64,000 nucleotides of DNA, taken from positions 32,053,501-32,117,500 of the forward strand of contig JAZHRO010000056.1 in the NCBI GenBank assembly GCA_037157565.1, in the 5' to 3' direction. Origin of the DNA: Thalassia testudinum (Eukaryota > Streptophyta > Magnoliopsida > Alismatales > Hydrocharitaceae). Made by a program: the position numbers and the translations under genes. Each line of letters starts with the position of its first letter. Within the stretch, counting starts at the first letter, position 1. Of this stretch, positions 34,400-47,394 are shown piece by piece. The notes below the pieces were generated by a model, which saw only the letters and a list, made by a program, of their open reading frames with translations, was not told the DNA's origin and did not search any database.

Positions 34400-36925
34400 A
34401 TGGAAACACAACAAAATAGGTCCACTGAACCTTCCACGTCCACCTCTAACCCCACCACTAACCCTAATTCTAACCCTTCCACCCAAAACCCAACCACCAG
34501 TAACTTCCCACACTTGGAGCTCCCTAATCTTGAGTTGCCCCACACACAACATCAAGACCCCCTACCTGATCTTTTAAAATTGATGGCCGATCAGATTAAT
34601 AAATTAAATTCCAATCAACAAACATTAACTAGGAACATCCAAAACCTAGCCAATCCAAGGCCAAACCCACCACCCCGTCAGCAGCCTGTTGTTCCTCTAA
34701 AAGATTTCTATGATCCGTCTTATTATGAGGAACGACCAGGGGTGGTCATACCGGAGGGGGACTTTGAGATCAAGCCTGTGGTCCTAAACCTAATTAAACA
34801 CTTTCATGGCCTTCCTAGGGAAGACCCTTTCAGCCACCTTGAAGAGCTAACTCTTGTTGCACAGACAACCCGTTCCCGAAATGTGCAAGAAGACATATGG
34901 CTGATGCGGCTTTTTCCATTATCTCTTAAAGATAAGGCCGCTTATTGGTTCAGGACCATTGGCCGACCCATCACAACATGGCCTCAACTCAAGAGCGCCT
35001 TCCTCAAGAAATTCTTTCCCATAGGTCGTACCAATTCCTTACGAAGATCTATTACGACCTTTCACCAAAAATCTGGTGAAACTTTCCATGATTCTTGGGA
35101 AAGATTTCAAGACCTTTTAAGAAGTTGCCCGCACCACGAGATTCCTTTATGGCAGCTCGTGCAAATCTTCTATCATGGATTAGAAGATCAAATCTAACAT
35201 TTTGTCGACGCCTCGTGTGGCGGCAACTTTTTAAATAAAGATGCAGAAAGTGCCTATGACCTGTTCGAAGAAATGAGTGAAAACTCATTTAATCAAGCTT
35301 CCATGAACACATTTTGCAAAACCCAAAACCCGTAGTTCGGTGTTCATGAAATAGGCACTCAATCTATCCCTGTCACCCAAGACGATCTTCAATTGATTGC
35401 TCAAAAACTCGACCAGATGCATATTAATCAAAAGAAAATTGAGGAAAGACTGGCCACATCAACTCAAGCTCCACACCCACATCTAACCCAACCTAACTTT
35501 CCACGAAGAGAAAATTTGCACAATCTCAACACTACCCCTGCTGATTATTCTGAGGTTGCCCATGATTCACTGGGGAATTACAGCCATCCAGATCTTAACC
35601 CCACTCAAAATATTTCTGCCATCCAGGAGCCCTTTAAAGATTCTTCCAATTGGAAAAATTACCCGAACTACTCCTGGAATAATCAAGTTTCCTCCCAACC
35701 ATATCATTTTAATGGGTATGGGTCGAATCGAAACATCCATCCTGGGCCATCCCAACAAGATATCAATGCCCAGATGCTGCGAACCCTGCAGGATATGCAA
35801 ACAAAAATGACGGAAGTAACCCGCAACATCACAAATCTGAACAATCAGATTGGGGTTACTCCCACGCAAAGACCTGTAGGACATCTTCCGTCCCAACCCA
35901 TACCCAACCCTAATCACCAAGGAAACCATTATTTGGGTAGAAATCCACATTATCCAAATTAGCCTCCTCCTAATCCACCACCTCAGCAGCCGCCCAGGTT
36001 TCTGCAATCACAGGCCCCCCCACCTCCTCTAAATAATAATCCGACTGCACATGCAGTTACTTTGAGGAGTGGGAAAACCACCACTGACCCCGGGCCTTCA
36101 CACGAACCTGGTAAGATACCTATGCAAATTGACTCCCCACCTCCCCATCAGGAAGAAAAAGAAAAACAAAAATCTTAAGACAAGATTCCTGTCCCTTTCC
36201 CACAAGCTCTCTACCCCACCACCAACAAAAAAAAGAAATCTGAGCCCACTACAGAAGAACTCATGGAGCTATTTGGGCAAGTTCATATCAATATTCCTCT
36301 CCTAGATGCCATCAAATATATACCTGCCTATGCTAAATTTTTGAAGGAGATTTGTACTCCTAAAAGGTAGGCTAAAAATCCAGGACAGGTGCATCTTTCA
36401 AAGACAGTAAGCTCTGTCATACAGAGTAAGCTGCCTCCTAAGATGAAAGATCCGGGGGCACCTTTAATTTCTGTAATTATTGATGGCACTACATTTAATC
36501 GCGCCCTCCTCGATCTTGGTGCCTCAGTTAATATTATTCCCATGAGTTTATTCGAAGAATTTCAGATCGGTGAATTAAAACCCGTCGAGGTTACCCTGCA
36601 ATTAGCCAACCGATCTACAATTAAACCTCGTGGGATTATCGAGGATGTTTTAGTCAAGGTTCAGAATTGTGTCTTCCCTGCAAACTTTCTGGCTCTTGAC
36701 ATTGAGGCACCTGAATCATTACTGGACTACCCAATAATCCTTGGACGCCCTTTTTTGGCCACTGCAAAGGCAAATATCAATTACCACACAGGAAAAATGG
36801 ATATCACTTGTGCAAGCCAAACTCTCACTTTAGATATTTTCAAATCCTCCAGGAGATTCCATGATGATAACTTCTTTGAGGACTCAGATACCGAAATTTC
36901 CAATGTGGTGGAGGAGACATGTTAA
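34400..36925 (+). pseudogene. Element B gag-protease (single frame with stops)
   Basis: The ATG at 34400 opens METQQNRSTEPSTSTSN. The retrotransposon Gag core spans 34770-35190, with HFHGLPREDPFSHLEEL, LFPLSLKDKAAYWF and CPHHEIPLWQLVQIFYHGL. Same-frame stops occur at 35195, 35333, 35960, 36176 and 36367. An IQINIPLLDAIK-like linker (INIPLLDAIKYIPAYAKFL) leads to an aspartic protease with LLDLGASVNIIP (about 36510-36545) and ILGRPFLATAKANI. The frame closes with TAA at 36923-36925, where RT would normally continue. A further acidic 40-codon stretch follows (FFEDSDSESM), echoing FFEDSDTE just before the stop. Gag packages the RNA and protease processes Gag; both are broken here. Confidence 0.88.
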
Positions 36926-38727
36926 TAGATACCCTTACCGACCATAATTTTTTTGAGGACTCTGATTCAGAATCAATGGTCGGCGAAATCTGTGATCCGG
37001 AAACTTGTCTTGACCCCAAATTTATTCCTGATACCCCCCTAACCGACCCACTATTCACGCACCTAACTTTTCCACACTAACTTCACCCAATCCTCACCAT
37101 TCCTTCCCCGACCCCTTTCTTACGGACTTGCCACCAACCCTGCCTAAGTTTGGCACCCAACCTAATTTAAACCCATGGCCAGACTCGGGCTACACTTATC
37201 ATTTTCCATCCCACTTTGATCCCAATATTATTTCTAATCAATTTTCTAGGGATCTAGAAGAAGACACCTTTTTTGCGGGCATCCAAGTGTCCAATTATTT
37301 ACATGATCTTATGTCTTCCGTGCATACCTTCACGCCCGGCTGAATGGTGTAAAAGATAGCACTGGATGGGAGGTAAGCCATCATTTTTTTTCTTGCTTTC
37401 GCTTTTTTCTTCTTTTTCCAGGTTTTGTTCCTCCTAAACCCGACCGTTCTTCACTAAGGTGATCCCTTTTCCCTCCTAATGCATGAGGACATGGCATATC
37501 TTAAGCATGGGGGGGTGTTTTTAAATTTTACAATCGATTTAGGATTTTCAAAACCTAGAAACATGCATTTTTGTTTAATTTATTTCCTGCTTGCATACCC
37601 AAAAAAATAAAAATGTCCAAAACTTTTTGAGGAAAAATTTTGAAATCGGGACTAAGGTCGAAAAATTCACTTTTGGTACAATGGGATTTAATCTTTAACA
37701 AACTAAGGATGAGGATATGGATCTGATCATTAGAATTCCAGGGTCTATTTTAGACAAGATCAGATATCCTTCTATAAAATTCCACCAGAACTCATGATAG
37801 TTCAGATGACTTGATCCTATTTTGCAATATGGAAATTATTTGACTTAGATTCTGATTCAAAAACTTGCATGTTTTGAGAAACTTCTTGTGTCACTCTTCA
37901 CACACAAGCCAACACATAAAAATAACTAAAAATTTGAAAAACTCCCTTGTTTGGACTTAGTGAAAGTCTGAAGAAGATCATTGGTTTGAGTTCCCACCGC
38001 CGAGAAGGAGGAAAATGCCTCCTTTAAGGACGCGATGTCAACATGTTACCGCCTCGGCATTGCTCCATATCTATATTTCATATCTTTAGACGGAGCATTA
38101 AAGCGCATTTTAGCAGCTCAAGTGTCTTGGACGGTGCTCTACCTATAGTATCGGAGCAAGAGCTTGTGTTTGTTTGGAGCACCCCTTTTCATCACATCGT
38201 GTTTTGGGGTTGTGAGCTCCTGGGTGGTGTCATGGACAGTGCTATCTCGAAGTACTGGCGCCAGAACCCCCTCGAGGAATGGTAACGGGAATGATGATCC
38301 TGACACATCTGTTGTAAGACTAAGCTAAAAATAAGCATGGGGGAGAAAAAAAAAAAATATATATATATATAAATAAATTAACACGCCCTTATAAATGTTG
38401 GCTTTTCACAAGCACAGCCACAAGGTTTTAAAGGATTTTGCAAGTTGAGAATCAGATTCATGAGCCAAAAAATTCCTAAAAACAAACATTTCAAGTCATT
38501 CTGAATTAACAAGGGGTTAATTTGAGAATTTTTTGGAAGATATATTGATCTCGTTCTATCTAATGGTTGAATCCAGAAACAAATCCCGATGTTTATCTTT
38601 AACAAATCCCGTACCTCCAGTGTTTTTAATCTACCAAGGTCCATTGATCTCTTTTTCTCCTAAGTCAAAAAAATTAGATTTCCCAAAAAATTCCGTTTTA
38701 AGTTTTGCTAAGAGACTAGCAAAATAT
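36926..38727 (+). other. Element B 3' untranslated interior
   Basis: Short residual frames (for example 37128-37343) are not recognised. Two extra polypurine-like runs lie here, AAGCATGGGGGGGTG at 37503-37517 and AAGCATGGGGGAG at 38333-38345. At 38231-38264 there is one copy of the CATGG...GCTATCTCGAAGT module shared with elements D and F. No env-like or pol frame is seen. Confidence 0.65.
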
Positions 38728-38740
38728 AAGCATGGGGGTG
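38728..38740 (+). other. Element B polypurine tract
   Basis: AAGCATGGGGGTG directly abuts the 3' LTR, the expected position for the plus-strand primer. Confidence 0.85.
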
Positions 38741-41029
38741 TGATAAACGCCAGTTTATCATCATTCTTATGCATTAAAACAAACCTAGCTCTTAGGATTT
38801 TACTCCGCAAACGGGTTTTTGGGATGCATTTAGGCATAAAATAGGTTAGGCATGCATTGCACTTTTTATTGTCTTTTTAATATGTTTTTGTGAGTGTTAG
38901 GGATGTACAGATATATAGATCCCTAAAACCCTAGCACTCAAGAAGGAAAATGGTGAAGGAGAAGCCCAGACTAGCTGGAACTCAGCCTAATCCAGCTCAC
39001 CTCAGCTTGATCCAGCTCACCTCAGCTTGATCCAGCTCACCGTAGCTGGAACCTAGCTTACTTGAACTAGGGTTAGCTCATCCCAGCTCCATTCAGCTAA
39101 TCTCAGCAGGATGGCAGCTCAAGAGAGTTCACCTTAGCTCACCCTAGCTCAAGTCAGCTCAGATCCAGCTCAACTTAGCTGAGTCTAGCTCATCTCAGCT
39201 CCCACTAGTCCACAGGGAGCTCTAGCTAGCTAAGCTAAGTTGACAGGAGTTCACCCCAGCTCAAATCCAGCTACATCCAGCTCCACTCAGCTCCAGCCAG
39301 CTGAAGAAGAATTCATCCCAGCTCAGGAAGGTCAAGTGCAGCTCCCGGGGACTCAGCTTAGCTCAACTCAGTTGAGCTAAGCTACCTTAGCTGCCTCAAC
39401 CAGCTTGATTCTCCCCGGGAGCACCAGACCTAGCTCACCTCAGCTTACTTTGGTAGAAGCTAGCTCACTTTAGCTTGTCTTAGCAACTAGCAAAGAACTA
39501 GCAAGCTAAGCCAGCTAGAGTAGCCCCATGCCAGCCTCTTCAGCAGCTGCCAGCTCCAACTCCAGCTCTAGACTTCTCCTCCTCAGCTCCTCCCTCCAAA
39601 CCCTAGCTCCAACACCTTCTCCTCTACTCCTCCATTAGCTAAGCTAGCTTAGCTTAGCTTAGCTTAGCTTAGCTAACAACCAGCTCCTTGGCCATCCACC
39701 ACCTTCAAAGTCAACCCTAGCTAGCTTCACCAACTTAAGCCTACTTAAGCTAGCTACTCCACTCAAGTTGGCGCCACCTCCTAGCCATCCCTTCACCCCA
39801 TTATCTCCACCAAAAGACACCTTAAGTTGGCACCAAAAACTACCCCTAAACACCTCTATATTGGCGCCAACTCTCAGCCCTTAATCCACCCTACTCCTAC
39901 CCACATAAGCCATCCTAGCCATCCACCTAACCCCCCTTCTAGAATCCTTCTTGGCGCCAACTTAGACCCTCTTCTAGAAGCTATTTTGGCGCCAATATCA
40001 AGGGGTGTCAACCCCCATAACTACCCCCTTGGTGCCTCTTAAGGTGGCGCCAAACACCCTTGACCATTAGATCCTTAACCACCTCCATCATTCCATCTTG
40101 GCCCTCCATTTCAAGCGACACCTTAGCCCCCTTCCTATTCTATAAAAACCCACCACCTACCACCATTTGGGGGCATCCTCCCTTAGTGTATTTTTCTACC
40201 TACATCCACCTATACCTACGGCCAAGAAGAAGGAGTAGAGAAGAAGATTAAAGGGGCACATCACCAGCCCCTTTTGTGCCTTCTTCTCCCCACTCTCTTC
40301 AACTTGAGCCACGCCAAGGAGGAGGACTCTTCCACTTCAAGGAGGACGGCCAGGCAAGGGAGAAGGACCTAGGGTGGACGTCCACCCTTGGAGAGAAGCT
40401 TAGGGCACGCCCCCTTAGGGCTTGCCTTGGAGGACATCATCTTGGCGGAGCACTGCAAGGAAGGAGTTGAAGGACTCTTTTCAAGATTGGGAGCCACCAA
40501 CCTTGGAGCAAGAAGCCCTCTTCTTCACCATCTATCTAGAGGATTTGTGTTTTCTTTTCTTATTCGCATTTTTCTAGTAGTACAAGCTTTCCTCTACTAG
40601 GCCTTTTGTAAAACACTTTATCAATTATCTAGTTGCCTTCTTTGCATTTCTTGTTTGCATTTCTATTAGCTTATTTTCAGCATTCTTCACTCCCTCTCCC
40701 TAATTATTCTAGGCCTCCACTTTCCTAGAGTGAGCTTAGGGAGAGGCTCTACTTGCCACATAGAAGTAGTATTTAAATTGAAGTGTAAATCACTTTTTCC
40801 ACCATCAGTTTGCATGTTGCCTTAGCTTAAAAACAAAAAAAAAATGATATATTGAAAAAAATACCAAAAAGAAAGTTGAGATTTATTCCGAGCAAGAGAA
40901 TCAATTTTGCAACCATATTGCCTCCTTGGACGACCCTAGATACTCCCCTATTTAGGAATATAAATTTAAGAGCGAAAGTGGATTTACGCGTTACGACATA
41001 TTTTAACAAACCGCGTGAATTCGCTATCA
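38741..41029 (+). repeat. Element B 3' LTR
   Basis: 2289 bp, closely matching the 5' LTR, with the AGCT-rich block and six TTGGCGCC sites. It ends CGCTATCA before ACTGT. Confidence 0.92.
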
Positions 41030-41034
41030 ACTGT
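41030..41034. repeat. Element B target site duplication, right copy (ACTGT)
   Basis: Second ACTGT, after which LINE-2 ORF2 resumes in frame. Confidence 0.92.
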
Positions 41035-41317
41035 GCCATCCTCCAAGAGACACACATTAATAGTGAATCTGACAGGGCATGGGTGGAGATGAGAGTTGGT
41101 CTTGCAAATGACCTTGTGGTGATCAATTCTAATGGCAGATCTAGGGGAGTTGCCATCTGGTGGAAGAAGAATATGCTGCGTATGGAGGAGGTTTCTATGG
41201 CTAGGCATCTTTTGACTTGCAAATTCAAAAGAGGCCAGGGGGACAATGTTTTCTTTGTGACGGCTGTTTATGGCCATAATGACCCTAGCAAGAGGCAGGA
41301 GCTGTTGGAGGATTGGA
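41035..41317 (+). pseudogene. LINE-2 ORF2, endonuclease middle segment
   Basis: Contains AILQETHINSESDRAW (catalytic Glu region) and ARHLLTCKFKRGQGDNVFF, ending PSKRQELLEDW, where C2 interrupts. It aligns with LINE-1 without a frame break. Confidence 0.88.
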
Positions 41318-42654
41318 GCGCAAAAATACACCTGCAATTGCGCCAGCTTGCACTATTTCCTAGCATTATCAGTGCATCTTAGGTAGACATAGTCGCATTT
41401 GTAAATATAGACGCATGCATGCATTTAATTCAGAGGGGAGGAGAGTGAAATAAGTGGCCTTGCAAATAACATTTTTCCTCAAGTGCATCTTTGCAAAATT
41501 CACCTTCTTTTTATTTTTATTTCTACTTGACTTTTAAACTCTTCCTGCGGATGCATGGCAACTTCTCCTTGTGCCATTCCCTGCTCAGGTCCTTCCCTGC
41601 GGCTGCCTCTCCCTGCCAAGCCATACGCAAGCATGCACAACTAGGGCATGGCTGTGCATGCTCTCCTCTTCTTTAAAAAGTACTCGGCTGCCTTCTTGCA
41701 AAGCGGCCTGGTCCTCCAAAAAAAAAAGCCAACTCAGCAACTTCTCCTTCCAGGCCACCGTCCCCTCCCCTCTTCCTCCATAGGCCGGCCCTCCTCCTCT
41801 GAGGAGACACCTGGCGGACAGGAGCACCTCACGGTGGTGCACAACCACAACCGTGAGTCCACCACCGCCCAGCTCACCATAGAGCCGGTGGGTGTGGTGG
41901 CTCTTCCCTGACTTCTTCGTTTCCAACACTTTCGCCATTGCCGCAGGCTTCAAGGTCTGAAGCTCTACGGCAGCAGCAGCAACAAGGCGGCAGCAGACGT
42001 GCAGGCCACCGCACGCCCGCACGCAAGCCACCACGCGTGCCTGCAGGCGCCCATGCCTCCCTCTCCGCGTGCTCTGTCGCGAACTTCTCCGCACCTGCAA
42101 CCGGCCGGTGCTACCCTTCCTCGCACGTGCCAGCCGCAAGTTGCCCACATTCATAGCACCTGCAGCAGGCGGTTGCACGGCTCGCCTGGCCAATGTAGCC
42201 ACTGTTCATGCGTTTCTATGGAACACTGTGGCCACAGTGGGGTGACTGGTAAGCTTCTCACTTATCCGGTCACTCGGCGCGCCGCAACCGGCCGTAGCCC
42301 GCACGCGCGTCTCGGCCTGCGTAGCCCACACCCGCCTGCATACGTCTGTGAGCGCCCGCCTCTCCCAGCACCTTCCTTCGCTCGCTCCCTTCACCTGTGT
42401 ACACCTCTCTGCGCAACACTGTGCGCTGTGGTCTTCTCTCCACACCCATCGCCCTCCAGTGCACGCTTCTCTACGCACATACGCACCGGTGCGCGAGCTT
42501 GAATCACCAAACAATGCTCCACGGCTGCAGACGTCTTAGCCCGCGCATCTTCACTCCAGTAGGAAGCGTGCGGCAGCTCTCTCTCTCTCTCAGCACTCTC
42601 TCCCTATCTCTTTACCGACACTCACACACATACACTCACACTTTCATACACACA

Positions 42655-43330
42655 CACACACACCTATACACTATTATATACATATATATATACGTATACA
42701 TATATATATTGATATATATACATCTAATTATATACATATATATATATATATACTTATGTCTATATATATAGTAGTATTTATATAACTAAGTATTAGTATA
42801 TATATATATATATACATATATCTATATACTTATACATATATATATATATACATTTATCTATATACTTAAATATATATATACATATATTAGTACTTATATA
42901 ACTATGTATTAGTCTATATACATACTTATATATATGTATATATATATATACATCTATATACTTATATATGCATATATATACATATATATACACATATACT
43001 TATACATACATACATATATACATATCTATCTATATAACTATATATACATATCTAGCTACATATATCTATATATACATATATTACTATATACATAGACATA
43101 TATATCTATACATCTATATAGTATCATATGCATACATATACATATAAATATATGCAAATATATATATATATAGATCTATACATATATCTATCTATACATA
43201 TGCTTATATATATATTTACATACCTATATATATATACATATACATATACATATATATATACCTATATATCTATAACCATATATATATATACATATAGATA
43301 TATTTACATATATACATATATATATAGTTT
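42655..43330. repeat. TA/ATAC-rich microsatellite inside C2
   Basis: About 675 bases of ATATAC/TATATA sequence. Open frames here (Tyr/Ile only) are meaningless. Confidence 0.92.
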
Positions 43331-43350
43331 CACATTATTTACCATATGTG

Positions 43351-43395
43351 GTATTGCGGGAATATCTGCACCAATTGCTGATATTCCTCGATACA
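43351..43395 (+). repeat. Conserved hairpin in C2
   Basis: GTATTGCGGGAATATC faces GATATTCCTCGATAC across the same 13-nt loop as in C1. Confidence 0.75.
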
Positions 43396-44019
43396 CGCGT
43401 ACAAAAAGCGTGGTCACATACACCTTCCGCCATCCACCTTACACTCCACGCGGTACCTCATCCTATCGGTTGCGTCTTTCTAGATGACGACCGACTCGAC
43501 ACCGCGCTACACTCCATCTCCGCCTCCACCCCCACCCCTTTATACATATATAGTTTATAAATATACATCTATACTATACTTACTTTATTTCTATTTCTCT
43601 TGCATGCCAATAAAAAGATAAAAAAATATATAAAAGAGAAAAGATAACCCTTGACTTGCAGGTACTCCGTCTTACGAATAGCAAGACCCGTTTTGGAACC
43701 CTGATTTGGCTCAAAGCCAAGAACCCAATTTTGAGGGTGTGCCCCAAGGACAAGAATTACCAGAAAAAAAATCTAAATAGAAAAACACCAAAAACACAAT
43801 AAACGAACAGAAGAGATTCGTTGTAGGAAAGGCATAGAAACTTGACTTGTAACCCCACTTCCCTGAGTTCGACCCTGGGCCTAAAAGTGAACAAGATAAA
43901 ATCAAGTAAGCAAGGTTAAAAATTTTGTAAAGATATGGTTAGGTCCGATTTAGGTTAACCACTATACACACTTCAACGATAAAATCACCATATTAACAGC
44001 CTATCCGGGTCCGACACCA

Positions 44020-47000
44020 GTTACAGATTTTGTAAATGGGGGGGTTTGGCTTGTTGGAGGGGACTTCAATTGTATTTTGATAGGGAGTGATAGACCCAAT
44101 GGGGTGGTGGACAGCTCTGCCACTAGATTCCAATTGGTGGTCCAGGCCTTGGGACTGTGTGAGTTCCCCTCTTAAGGTGCTAAATTCACTTGGAGGAATG
44201 GTAATGGGCTCATGTCCAAGATTGACAGGTTTTTTGGCAATGCTGAGCAGATGAATCTCTTCCAGATGTCCTTTGTTTGTGGTCTTGAACGTCCCTTCTC
44301 TGACCATACACCCTTAGTATGGGACAATGGTGAACAGGCGTTGGCTGGTTCCTATTTCAAATTTAGGAAGTCATGGCTGAGGGAGCCAGGTTTCAGAGAC
44401 ATGTTTGCTAACTGGTGGAGGACACAGTAGGGACAAGTCACAGCTACTTTCATATTGGCTTCTAAGATTATGGCTTTGAAAGGTATGCTGAAGGAATATG
44501 GGGATATTATCTCAGTCCTCAGACATCAGAAGCGTCGAGAGGCCTTGCTAAAGATTCAAGAATTGGATGCCAAGGAGGCTGTGGCTCAACTGTTTGAGCT
44601 GGACTTTGCAGATAGAAAGAGGTGGCAGGGCGTGGTGGTTGAAGAAGACCTGAAACTGGAGATGGATTTGAGGGAACGATCAAGGTAGCTGTGCCTAAGT
44701 GAGGGGGATGCAAACACTAAATTCTTTCACTTGGCTGCCAGTTCTAGGAGAAGAACAAATCTGATCTCTTCAATTGTTAAAGAGGGGCAGAGAATTACCT
44801 CCATCTCTGATATCAGAGCTGTGGCTATCAAGTATTTCAAGGAGTCTTCAAGAGCTGTAGGTAGCGGTAGTTGGAGGATGGCAGCTAGTGATCTACCCAA
44901 AATTACTGAGACTCAGAGATCCAGCCTGATTGAACCCATGTCTGAAGTTGAAGTCTTGAAGGCCATTAAGGATCTCAATTGTGAAGGATCACCTAGTCCT
45001 GATGGAATCCAAGTTTTCTTCTACAAAGAATTTTGGGACATTGTGGGCACTGAGGTTATGGAAGTGATTACAGAGTTTGAGAATGGCAATTTTGGCTTTG
45101 AAAGAATAAATAGATCCTATCTGTTTCTTTTGCCAAAGACCCCAGGTACTGAATCTTTTCAGGAGTTTAGACCTATTACCCTCTCTAACTCTTTGTACTT
45201 GGTGATTGGCAAGGTCCTGGCCAGTAGATTGAGGCCTATTTTGCAAGATTTGATCCATCCTACTCAGTCAGCCTTCCTCCTTGGCAGATCTCTACAAGAA
45301 TCATTTATCATGGCCCAAGAGATGATTTTTGGTTGGCATAAGAGAAAATGCAAGGCGTTCCTTTGGAAGGTTTACTTTCGTAAAGCTTATGACTCCATCA
45401 GCTGGCCTTATCTGTGGGATGTGCTCAAAAGAAGGGGCTTTCCTTCTACTTGGATCCGTTGGGTAAAAAGATGTATCACCACTGCCTCCTTCACCTCTCT
45501 GATAAATGGAAAGCCCTATGGTTCATGGATTCAGCCCCAATGTGGTATCAGGCAAGGATGTCCCCTAGCTCCCCTGATTTTCAATTTGGCAATTGATAGC
45601 TTGGCTTGGTATGCTTGTAAGCTTGCTGAAGCTGGTCTTATTAGAGGATATTCTTTATCGTGCAGGAGTAATCTGGATCCCATTTTTCAGTATGCAGATG
45701 ATACTATTTTTTTTGTTGAAGGGACTATGGATGAAGCATTGGCTCTGCATCATATGATTAATATTTTTGGTGAGCTCTCGGGCTTGAGGTTGAGTAGGGA
45801 GAAGTCTAGTTTGGTCTACTTTGGCTTACCTGAGGAGGAGCAAGGTGCTTTAGCAGCTATTTTGATGACTCCTCGCATCAGTCTTCCTATCAGATATCTA
45901 GGGCTACCTTTGAGGTGTTCCAGGATGAAGAAGAGTGATTGGAGCTGCCTTTTTGACAAGATTTCAGTGAAATTAGATGGATGGCATAGCAGCTTCCTCT
46001 CCAAAGGTGGAAGACTTATCTTGCTCAACTCGGTGATCACCTCCATCCCTATTTTCTACTTTTTCATATTTAAAGCACCTAAATCCATTTGGAAAAGGTT
46101 GGATGTGATGAGGAAGAGGTTCTTTTGGAAGGGAGCTAGAGATGAGGGCAGATTCTTGCAGCCACTCAAATGGGATCAGATTTGTTGTCCAAAAGAGAGG
46201 GGTGGTCTCAGGATTAAATCCCTGAAACACTTCAATGATGCCTTTCTACTTAAATGGGCTGTTAAACTTTTGCAAGGAGATCTGAAGCCATGGACTATCC
46301 TGATCAGAGACAAATATGGTGCATCCAACAGTGTGCTATCCAGACTTTAGCCCAGCTTCCCTTCTCCTTTCTGGAAATTGGTGACAAGGGCATTGGCTGA
46401 TCATTTCCATTTGCTGCAGCCATCACTTGGAGATGGCAGGTCCTTCAGTTTCTGGAAGGAGGGGTGGTCTGGGTTGGGTGTCTTGAAGGAGCTCTATCTA
46501 AGAGCTTTTGCTGCAGCAATTGACAAGGATGCCACTATCAGTAGGGTCTGGTCCTGCAGCAGCAGTAGCTGTAATCTGATTGATGAGGAATCCAGCAGGA
46601 GAGCTACTCAACTATGGGGAGAAAGGAGAAGGCTAATTTCAAACCTTGAGAGCTTCAGACCTAGGCCTGGAGTGGAGGACAAATACTTTTGGGAGGGGAT
46701 TTATAGTGTCCAATCAGGCTATAATAGAATGTTGGTCCTGCAGCAGCAGTTGGAATCTGATTGATAAGGAATCCAGCAGGAGAGCTACTCGACTGTGGGG
46801 AGAAAGGAGAAGGCTAATTTCAGACCTTGAGAGCTTCAGACATAGGCCTGGAGTGGAGGACAAATACTTTTGGGAGGGGATTTATAGTGTCCAATCTGGC
46901 TATAATAAAATGTTGAGCCTTGAAGGTGGATGGAGATGCGATTCCATTGACAAGAAGATCTGGTTGTTAAAAATTCCTCTCAAGGTACATATATTTCTCT

Positions 47001-47356
47001 GGCTATGTAGGAGAGATGGATTGATCACAAATGATCTGTGACATAGAAAGTTGGGAACTGATCACCATGTCAGTTTTTTGTGTGAGATGAATACTGACAA
47101 TATAAATCACCTCCTTTCTTCTTGCCTTGTCACTGATGCTATTTGGAGAAGGACATGTCAGGAGCCATTACTAGAGTTGGATTCCTTCTGGAATGGGTTT
47201 GGTGTGAGTGGGAAGCCACATGTACACATGACTGCCACTATTTGGTGTGTATGGAAGGCAAGAAATGAGAGACTTTTTCAGGAGAGGCCGGTATGTTGTG
47301 AAAGTGTTGTAAGAGAGTGTTGGTCCGTCATACACTCTTGGGGATCTCTTTTGTAA
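44020..47356 (+). pseudogene. LINE-2 ORF2, endonuclease end / reverse transcriptase / zf-RVT
   Basis: The endonuclease end has GGDFNC (near 44065), SKIDRFFGNAEQ and SDHTPLVWDNGEQ. Stops occur at 44173, 44428 and 44686. The RT lies in an unbroken 539-codon frame (44731-46350) with GIRQGCPLAPLIFN and an intact YADD box (45691-45702). After a stop at 46348 and frameshifts comes a tandem duplication (46550-46917), then the zf-RVT region 46940-47356 with RRDGLITNDL, LCEMNTDNINHLLSSC and WCVWKARNERLFQE. The RT catalytic core looks intact, but the protein as a whole is not encoded. Confidence 0.92.
46550..46917 (+). repeat. Tandem duplication of about 181-184 bp in LINE-2 ORF2
   Basis: GGTCCTGCAGCAGCAG starts both units (46550 and 46734). 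Each runs through AATCCAGCAGGAGAGCTACT and AGGCCTGGAGTGGAGGAC to TATAATA. LINE-1 has a single copy. Confidence 0.9.
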
Positions 47357-47394
47357 TTTCTATTACATGTTTATATAATATACTGCTCCGGACT

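Larger units (their letters stand above)
30443..41029 (+). mobile_element. Element B: non-autonomous Athila-like LTR retrotransposon with gag-protease only
   Basis: Complete structure: LTRs 30443-32712 and 38741-41029, Asp-tRNA-type PBS 32718-32735, one gag-protease frame (34400-36925), 1.8 kb of non-coding 3' DNA, PPT 38728-38740 and TSD ACTGT. No RT, RNase H or integrase motif is found anywhere in the 6-kb interior. The first 144 bases of the two LTRs differ at 5 positions by hand count, so B is younger than A. It would depend on an autonomous relative (E-like) for reverse transcription and integration. Confidence 0.92.
41318..44019 (+). mobile_element. C2: second C-family solo LTR, 5' boundary eroded
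   Basis: Matches C1 over its whole length: GC-rich half, TC/CA runs, a TA-rich tract (42655-43330), the hairpin (43351-43395), and the 3' part with CTTCCCTGAGTTCGACCC, ending GTCCGACACCA. It sits inside LINE-2 ORF2. No internal region or PBS is seen. The 3' end aligns with C1, but the 5' end lacks the opening TG and no clear TSD remains. LINE alignment suggests that about ten target bases were lost at the left junction. The start is therefore approximate. Confidence 0.75.

Noticed and set aside
42397..43560. Tyr/Ile-rich frames
   Set aside because: Translations of the TA microsatellite.
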